DNA of 34,060 nucleotides from Basidiobolus meristosporus CBS 931.73. Its lineage: Eukaryota; Basidiobolomycota; Basidiobolomycetes; Basidiobolales; Basidiobolaceae. Below the pieces are notes generated by a model. The model did not search any database. It worked only from the letters and a program-made list of their open reading frames with translations, and was not told the origin of the DNA. Positions 28,471-34,060 of the stretch are shown piece after piece. The translations under genes and the position numbers were made by a program. Position 1 is the stretch's first letter, and each line of letters begins with the position of its first letter. The stretch covers positions 1 to 34,060 of the forward strand of contig MCFE01000806.1 in the NCBI GenBank assembly GCA_002104905.1. Direction: 5' to 3'.

Positions 28471-29219
28471 TCAAGATCAGGGATGATGTATTTGAGGAGG
28501 ATTCAGATTACAAAGCCACTGAAATAAATGGCCAGCTACCTGATGATGCAATCACCACTAACAAAGAAGATATTTACCTGATTCAGCCAGATATGGATGA
28601 TAATTCTACCAGTTCCAGATCAGAGCAGATTATCTCAGTTAGGAGATTTACCAGAATAAGAAATGACCCTAGATCCTGGTCTCAGACATCCAATGATCAT
28701 GAAGAAGCTTATCTTGCCTTATGTGCCAAAGCTCAGAATTTGGGTCTACAAGATCAGGATAACCTCAAATGGTGCCGTTGATAAGTATAAGGCTAGATTG
28801 GTTGCTGAGTACTATTCCCAGATCCAGGGACCAGACTTAAAGGAAACATTTGCTCTGGTTGCCAAGTTTAACTCTATTAGGACAGTTCTAGCCCTGGAAG
28901 ATGCACACAGTCTAGATCTACACCAAATGGATGTCAAAACAGCCTTTCTAAATGCGGATTTGCAAGAAACTATATATATGGAGCAACCAGAAGGTTTTAC
29001 CAATCAAAAAGACCTCCATAAGGTGTGAAGCTTAGAAAATTGTTGTATGGGCTTAAGCAGACACCTAGAGTGTGGTATAACAAAATTGACACATATTTAG
29101 AGGAAATGGGGTTCTCTTGTAGCACTGCAGATCACAGTATAATTGTGAAACAGCTCAAACAGGGTGTGATCATCCTAGTTCTTTATGAGGATGATCTAAT
29201 CATAGCTACAAGTGACTAA
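28471..29219 (+). pseudogene. CopB linker and reverse transcriptase, first part
   Basis: The linker (28471-28770) leads to a junction near 28765-28775 where about 60 codons of RT are missing. Text passes from AYLALCAKAQ...DNLK straight to GAVDKYKARLVAEYYSQ, skipping the KWV.K.K motif. RT then continues with FNSIRTVLAL, MDVKTAFLNADLQETIYMEQ, a frameshift at 29027, and LLYGLKQTPRVWYNKID. The catalytic box reads YEDD (29184-29195) instead of YVDD. The frame ends at TAA 29217. Confidence 0.83.
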
Positions 29220-30171
29220 GAGGCACTTAAACAGACAAAATCTGATTTGTTCCGCAAGTCTGATATGAAAGATCTTGGAAAATTGAGCTATTTTCTTGAA
29301 ATTGAAGTCAAAATTGACCTACCTACGCAGATGCATGTGCTGAATCAGTCTAAGTACATCAGGGACATTCTTAGATGCTTCAAAATGTAAAATTGCAAGC
29401 ATGCAGCCACCCTAGTGGACAGCAACCTGAAATAAAGCAAATCTCAGCCAATTATAGATGAAAACAGCTCAAATATTGACCAATACTTTCCCTATCAATT
29501 ATTAGTTATTTGTATAGTGTACTTGATGGTCTCTACACATCCAGATATTACAGTGGTGGCTGGAGTAGTCAGTCAATTCATGCAGAATTATGGATCAGAT
29601 CAAGTAGCAGTAGTTAAACAGATTTTGAAAAATCTACAAGGTACCATAAATATGGTACTTGAATGCTCTGGAGCAGCTAATAGGCAAAAGTTTGATGGCT
29701 ATAGTGATTGAGATTGGGGTAGGGATCTGATTGACAAATGCTCTACCACAGGATATGTATTTCTTTATGCTGGTGCAGCTATTACTTGAAATTGCAAGAT
29801 ACAACCAACTGTGGCCCTATCTACAGCTGAAGCTGAATATATGGCTGCATGTCAAGCAGTTAAGGAGGCTATATGGTTACAAAAGCTATTCAAAGACTTA
29901 GGATTTAATTCAGATGAAGCAACATATATTGACAGGGATAATCAAAGTTGTATTTCATTAGCTAGAAATCCTACTAATATATTCAAGAACTAAGCACAAT
30001 GATACACAGCATTAAATTGTGAGGGAAGCTGTAGAAAATAACTTAGTAGAGCTAGTGTACTGCCAAACTAACAAAATGGTGGCAGATATATTGACAAAAC
30101 CACTATCTAGGCCACAATTTGAGAATCTTAGGGAGGAATTGGGATTATGAAATTATTTTGTTGAGGAGGGG
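29220..30171 (+). pseudogene. CopB RT thumb and RNase H
   Basis: Translation shows KQTKSDLFRKSDMKDLGKLS, then QSKYIRDILRCFKM, stops near 29388 and 29434, and MVSTHPDITVVAGVVSQFMQ. The RNase H follows with YSD-stop-DWGRDL, TTGYVFLY, AIT-stop-NCK, and the open 60-codon piece ALSTAEAEYMAACQ...NPTNIFKN (29811-29993). The C-terminal stretch is out of frame up to the LTR. The piece from about 29650 to 30171 is the one duplicated in reverse at 25392-25918. Confidence 0.83.
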
Positions 30172-30360
30172 TGTTGAAATATTGGCCTATTTTGTATCAT
30201 TCAGCAGCTAAAAATTTACTCAACAATTCTGGACTAGTATTGGTCACTGTGGCACTAATTTACAGCTGTAACTTTGCCACTTTCTTCAGATCTATGATCC
30301 TATGATTAATCCCTTATAGTCAGGATCAAATTAGCACTATTACTAAACATTATGTACTAA
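30172..30360 (+). repeat. CopB 3' LTR, first 189 bp, cut by GypA-2
   Basis: It runs from TGTTGAAATATTGGCC to ATGTACTAA, and in the intact LTRs the sequence continues with CCCTGAAACTG. The break is exactly at the TGTTATGATC start of the GypA-2 LTR. The target duplication should end in ACTAA, but its partner lies beyond the window. Confidence 0.92.
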
Positions 30361-30728
30361 TGTTATGATCTGCCGCTTGAATGTTTAAGTTAGATCAGTT
30401 TTTAGCCAAATCAGTTAGTATATGTTTAGGTTATCAGTACATCAGTATTATCTATGAAATCAGTAGCATCAGTCAGCAAGTGAATCAGCAGATCCTTATC
30501 AGACAGAAATAGATATATTAAGTAGGATCTTATTGGGTGATGATGATGCAATCAAATGAGTCATCAGCCACAACCTACATTAGGAAATACAATTAGTCAG
30601 CAATTGATCTGGCAAAATGTATATAAGGAGCTGCTGGAACCTCAATAAAAATCAGTTCAAGTTTTAGTGAATACAATACTAGCTAAACTCCCTATTCCTC
30701 TACAACTCTTATACCAAGACTTGTAACA
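30361..30728 (+). repeat. GypA-2 5' LTR
   Basis: This is a 368-bp LTR, TGTTATGATC...CTTGTAACA. GTATATAAGGAG (near 30620) and CAATAAAAATC (near 30644) form the promoter and poly(A) block. Confidence 0.92.
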
Positions 30729-30729
30729 T

Positions 30730-30740
30730 TGGTAGCAGCG
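30730..30740 (+). other. GypA-2 primer-binding site
   Basis: TGGTAGCAGCG lies one base after the LTR and is complementary to a tRNA 3' end CGCTGCTACCA. The first ten bases are identical in GypA-1. This is conventional 3'-end priming, unlike the copia families in the same locus. Confidence 0.65.
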
Positions 30741-30786
30741 ATAACCAGAAACCTCCCTCCTGAAGAAAGAAGAAACCACCCTCAAG

Positions 30787-33174
30787 ATGTCGGACAATCA
30801 AGAATGGAAGAATGCCATGCAGCAAATCCTGACCCAACAGCAACAGCTACTCCAGATCCTCAGCCAACAGCAACAAGGAATGACTACCATGGCTCAGAGC
30901 CAGCAAAGCCCTGTCAAGAGCAACTTTAGTGTGAAGGTCAACCGGTACCATGGCAGAGTCAATGAAAACCTGGGAACTTGGCTCTTTCAGATTGAAGAAG
31001 CTTTTAAAGCTAAAGGAATTGCTCCAGAGAGCAAGTTGCATTATGCAGCTTCTTACCTGGCAGATGCAGCTTTACAGTGGTACCACAACAAGATCAGGTC
31101 AGCTACTATGATGGGATGCTCTACAATCTCTACCTGGGATGAGTTTGTGTCGGAAATTCAGGATGCTTTTGAACCTCCACACCAGCAGACACTACTAAGA
31201 AGGAAGTTAAAGACACTCAGACAGAAAGGAATGGTGCAAGAATACATCTATGAGTACAGATGTCTACTTGGACAAATTGAAAGAATGGACCCCTTGGATC
31301 AAGTTGAATACTTTATTGATGGGTTGAAAGAAAGAACTCGCAAGGAAGTCAATTACCGAAGACCTCAGACTATTGAAGAAGCCATCAAGATTGCCATTGA
31401 CTATGACTCAGCTATGTTTGGAGTTGGGAAGCCTACAGTGACTAGTCAGAAAGGCTATAATCATTATGAAAGAAGACAATCAGAAGCAGTACCAATGGAA
31501 ATAGACGCTATGCAGAAGAATCCCTCCTCAGAAGAATGCAAGAAGAGAGGACTTTGCTTCAATTGCCACCAGCAGGGACATATTGCAAAGTACTGCCCTC
31601 AGAGAAGAAATGGACACCAGCCAACAAGAACCTTCAACCATATTGAGTCCCATGAACACAGTGATGTGGAAGATGAGCTTGAAGAAGACTCGGAACTCAC
31701 CTTCCATATGACAGAAGAGTACTTGTCCCAAATGACTTCAAACTCAGGGAAGTTATTGTACCTGAATGGAGCAATCAATGGAGTACCTGCCAAGATCATG
31801 ATTGACTCAGGAGCATCGCATGAGTACATGTCAGAGCAATTTGCTTTGAAAGCTGGAATCAACTCGGAACCTACCAAATCAACTTCAGTCTCCACAGCTG
31901 ATGGGAACTCCCACATAATCAACCGTATTACCCAGCCAGTAAGAATGAAGATCAATGACTATGAAGAAGACCTACAGGCTTATATATTTGGGAACTGCAA
32001 GTTTGACCTTGTACTTGGGAAAACCTGGCTATTTTGTCGTAATCCATCAATCAACTGGAGAACCCATGCTACTCAGATCCAAAAAGACAACAAGACCTAT
32101 GAGCTATTACCTGCCAGGCTGGATTTCAACTTGGTCAATTCCAGTGTGTGTGAGACAAGTGAACTTAGCAAGACCCAGTTCTGTAGAGCACTTAGAAAAG
32201 GTACCCAGATGTTCCTCATGGCGGTATTACAGGAGGATTCCTCTATCCCAGCACCCCAGCAGGTCCAGACTCTCTTGAAGAAATATTCAGACGTGTTTCC
32301 AGATGAGCTTGTAAGCCTACCACCAGTCAGAGACGTGGATCATGCCATTGACACAGGAGATAGCCCTCCAGTGAGCAAGACACCTTACAGAATGAGTCCA
32401 TTGGAATTGGAGGAAATGAAGAAACAAATTGATCAGCTATTGGAGCAAGGATACATCAGGCCCAGCAAGTCACCTTGGGGAGCACCAGTGCTTTTTGTGA
32501 AAAAGAAGGATGGAACACTTAGGATGTGCATTGACTACAGAGCCCTGAACTCAGTTACCGTCAAGAATAAGTACCCCATACCTCGGATTGATGAGCTTTT
32601 GGACCAACTTAATGGAGCCACTATTTTCAGCAAGATTGACCTCATGTCAGGATACAACCAGATTAGGGTGAAACCAGAAGATATCCCTAAGACAGCATTC
32701 AGGACCAGATATGGACATTACGAGTACTTAGTCATGAGTTTTGGCCTCACTAATGCCCCTGCAACATTCATGACGCTGATGCAGACTGTCTTTCAGGAGT
32801 ACTTAGACAAGTTTGTGATAATCTACCTGGATGACATATTGATATACAGCAAGACAGAAAAGGATCACATGGTGCACATTGAAAAGGTCTTGAAGAAACT
32901 AAGAGAGAACAAGCTATACGGCAAGCTAGCCAAGTGTGAATTCTTCAAGGAACACGTAGAATATCTGGGACACATAGTGACTAGCACAGGAGTAACCTTA
33001 GACCCCAAGAAGGTGGAAGTAATCAAGAATTTGAAGCAGCCCCATAGCATATCAGAACTCAGATCCTTCCTTGGAATGGTTTCCTATTATCGGAGATTTG
33101 TCAAGTCATTTGCAAGTATTGCAGCCCCTTTAACTGATATCCTCAAGAAAGACAATACCTACAAGTGGACATAG
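30787..33174 (+). CDS. GypA-2 Gag-protease-reverse transcriptase polyprotein (795 codons)
   Basis: The start ATG 30787 ([13 protein letters not shown]) lies 58 bp after the LTR and is followed by a Gln-rich stretch (residues 10-40). The Gag capsid core spans about 55-215 ([35 protein letters not shown]). A zinc knuckle [14 protein letters not shown] is at residues 257-270 (31555-31596). The protease has [12 protein letters not shown] with Asp at residue 340 (31804) and VLGKTWL. RT (about 520-780) has [43 protein letters not shown], the catalytic YLDD at residues 680-683 (32824-32835) and YLGHIV. Gag and Pol form one frame with no shift. It ends at TAG 33172 because one base is missing after YKW (TGGACATAGCT), so it is a truncated polyprotein, not a natural end. 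Confidence 0.9.
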   Translation: MSDNQEWKNAMQQILTQQQQLLQILSQQQQGMTTMAQSQQSPVKSNFSVKVNRYHGRVNENLGTWLFQIEEAFKAKGIAPESKLHYAASYLADAALQWYHNKIRSATMMGCSTISTWDEFVSEIQDAFEPPHQQTLLRRKLKTLRQKGMVQEYIYEYRCLLGQIERMDPLDQVEYFIDGLKERTRKEVNYRRPQTIEEAIKIAIDYDSAMFGVGKPTVTSQKGYNHYERRQSEAVPMEIDAMQKNPSSEECKKRGLCFNCHQQGHIAKYCPQRRNGHQPTRTFNHIESHEHSDVEDELEEDSELTFHMTEEYLSQMTSNSGKLLYLNGAINGVPAKIMIDSGASHEYMSEQFALKAGINSEPTKSTSVSTADGNSHIINRITQPVRMKINDYEEDLQAYIFGNCKFDLVLGKTWLFCRNPSINWRTHATQIQKDNKTYELLPARLDFNLVNSSVCETSELSKTQFCRALRKGTQMFLMAVLQEDSSIPAPQQVQTLLKKYSDVFPDELVSLPPVRDVDHAIDTGDSPPVSKTPYRMSPLELEEMKKQIDQLLEQGYIRPSKSPWGAPVLFVKKKDGTLRMCIDYRALNSVTVKNKYPIPRIDELLDQLNGATIFSKIDLMSGYNQIRVKPEDIPKTAFRTRYGHYEYLVMSFGLTNAPATFMTLMQTVFQEYLDKFVIIYLDDILIYSKTEKDHMVHIEKVLKKLRENKLYGKLAKCEFFKEHVEYLGHIVTSTGVTLDPKKVEVIKNLKQPHSISELRSFLGMVSYYRRFVKSFASIAAPLTDILKKDNTYKWT

Positions 33175-33767
33175 CTTGTGAGACTGCCTTCCAGACACTA
33201 AAGAATGAACTTGCTAAGCTGCCAAGCTTAAGAATACCAGACTTCAGAAAAGAGTTCACTCTGTGCACAGATGCTTCAGATTATGCAATTGGTGGAGTGC
33301 TGAGCCAAAGAACACGAGGAAAGACTACCCTGTTGCCTTTGAATCCAAGAAACTGAACTCAGCAGAACAAAACTATCCAGTTCATGAGAAGGAGATGCTT
33401 GCTATAATACACTGTTTGAAGACATGGAGATGCTATATTGAAGGAGTCAAATGCACTGTGAAGACTGATCATGCCTCCCTCAAGTATATATTTACTCAGA
33501 AGGTACTCTCTAGAAGAATGACAAGATGGAGTGAATACATTCAGCAATTTGACCTGGAAGATTGTCTACTGTCCTGGAAAAAACAACACGGTTGCTGATG
33601 CCTTATCAAGATTAGATCAAGTTGCACAACTCAACTTGGTGCATGAATCAGATTGGCCTAGCCTATTACCAAAGTACTTGGAGGACCAAGCCATTCCTAA
33701 TGAGGTGGATGAAGATATCAAGAAGATAATCCGTGATGAAGGCCAGCAAATTTGTTGTACAGAATGA
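33165..33767 (+). pseudogene. GypA-2 RNase H (frameshifted)
   Basis: The polyprotein continues in frame 3 with CETAFQTLKNELAKLPSLRI and the first catalytic Asp in LCTDASDYAIGGVLSQ (33270). It shifts near 33325 to frame 2 for SAEQNYPVHEKEMLAIIHCL (Glu) and TDHASLKYIF (Asp), then back to frame 3 near 33560 for VYCPGKNNTVADALSRL (last Asp at 33597). All RNase H acidic residues can be found, but the gene needs three frame corrections. The frame ends at TGA 33765. Confidence 0.87.
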
Positions 33768-34060
33768 AACACTCTACCAAATTTGTTGATGGAAGCCCTA
33801 TTGCCTATTGTCCTTATGTTGCTGCCTGGATTTAATACATAAGCTACACAATGGATATGGACATCTTGGATTGAAGGAACTATAGCCTTGTGAAAGCCAG
33901 AGCATGGTGGCCAGAATGAAACAAGACATTGAGAAGCTAGTAAAAACATGCCCAAACTGCCAAATCAATCAAGGCCAGCCACAAAGAATTGCCGAACTCT
34001 TCCCTTTGGAGCCTGTAAGACCATTTGAGAGATGGGGAATTGACTTTATTGGAAGACTGC
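33768..34060 (+). pseudogene. GypA-2 integrase, N-terminal part
   Basis: After a further frame change the H2C2 zinc domain is visible: HKLHNGYGHLGLKEL supplies the His pair near 33838-33870, and KTCPNCQINQ the Cys pair (33949 and 33958), with a TAG in between. RPFERWGIDFIG follows, with the first catalytic Asp of the integrase core at 34042. The remaining core, any chromodomain and the 3' LTR are outside the window. Confidence 0.85.

Larger units (their letters stand above)
25994..30360 (+). mobile_element. CopB, Ty1/copia LTR retrotransposon with truncated 3' LTR
   Basis: A 5' LTR (25994-26361), primer site, Gag, protease, integrase, RT and RNase H in copia order lead to a 3' LTR that starts at 30172 and is cut at 30360 by GypA-2. 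The family is clearly distinct from CopA in LTR sequence and protein, but has the same primer type. All coding domains have stops, and the start of RT has an internal deletion. The left flank is the inverted 3'-end duplicate, so no target duplication can be read. Confidence 0.9.
30361..34060 (+). mobile_element. GypA-2, Ty3/gypsy LTR retrotransposon (3' end outside window)
   Basis: A 5' LTR, primer site and Gag-PR-RT-RNase H-integrase order define a Ty3/gypsy (Metaviridae-type) element. It has the best-preserved coding region here: 795 open codons covering Gag to the end of RT, with lesions confined to RNase H and integrase. It is inserted in the CopB 3' LTR, so it is younger than that CopB copy. 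The window ends at the first integrase core motif. Confidence 0.93.

Noticed and set aside
11096-29790. Several in-frame TGA codons fall where copia proteins have Trp (near 11096, 27925 and 29785), which could suggest a code with TGA as Trp.
   Set aside because: TGG is used for Trp throughout the same frames. TGA also replaces Gly, Gln and Leu, and TAA, TAG and frameshifts are just as common, so ordinary decay explains it.
1-34060. CRISPR arrays, bacterial operons, riboswitches, tRNA or rRNA genes.
   Set aside because: No regularly spaced short repeats, no ribosome-binding-site organisation and no cloverleaf or rRNA signature were seen. The tRNA-like words are retroelement primer sites.

Overview
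The window looks like gene-poor, AT-rich eukaryotic DNA made almost entirely of nested, decayed transposable elements. I see no intact host gene, no tRNA or rRNA gene and no bacterial-type organisation. A fungus is the most likely source: the Ty1/copia and Ty3/gypsy elements are compact, the copia elements carry a half-tRNA-iMet primer site, and a decayed piggyBac gene contains a 56-bp GTAAGT...TTTGCAG intron that restores its frame. The lineage cannot be fixed from this sequence and another eukaryote is not excluded.

Layout. (1) 1-11927: an old Ty1/copia copy (CopA-0) split into three pieces by two later copies of its own family, CopA-1 (618-5287, 5-bp target duplication TATGG/TAGGG) and CopA-2 (5680-10226, duplication AATAG/AATAG). 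CopA-0 stops inside reverse transcriptase at a telomere-like TAGGGTTAGGG. (2) 11928-15839: unclassified repeats, namely a diverged direct repeat (D1/D2), a ~1.08-kb element A carrying a TATA box and AATAAA, and a ~580-bp near-palindrome whose innermost ~104 bp per arm are identical. (3) 15840-21580: one reverse-strand copia relic, interrupted by a solo gypsy LTR (16731-17099, duplication GTTG) and by a piggyBac-like transposon (17445-21104, TTAA on its left). The piggyBac gene is itself interrupted by an inverted copy of element A. (4) 21581-23330: minus-strand open segments of unknown function. (5) 23390-34060: a second copia family (CopB) mixed with the same gypsy family (GypA). A CopB-like relic is cut by GypA-1, whose gag is cut by CopB sequence. 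An inverted duplicate of the CopB 3' end abuts the 5' LTR of a CopB element, and that element's 3' LTR is cut by GypA-2. GypA-2 keeps a 795-codon Gag-PR-RT frame and runs out of the window.

How the parts relate. Each LTR element has the usual set: LTR with TATA and AATAAA, primer-binding site, Gag with zinc knuckle, aspartic protease, then integrase before RT-RNase H (copia) or after it (gypsy). Every element has stops, frameshifts or lost catalytic residues, so none looks autonomous as read. Family and element names (CopA, CopB, GypA, A, D1/D2) are local labels. All homologies were found by reading the sequence against itself and against known motifs; no database search was done.
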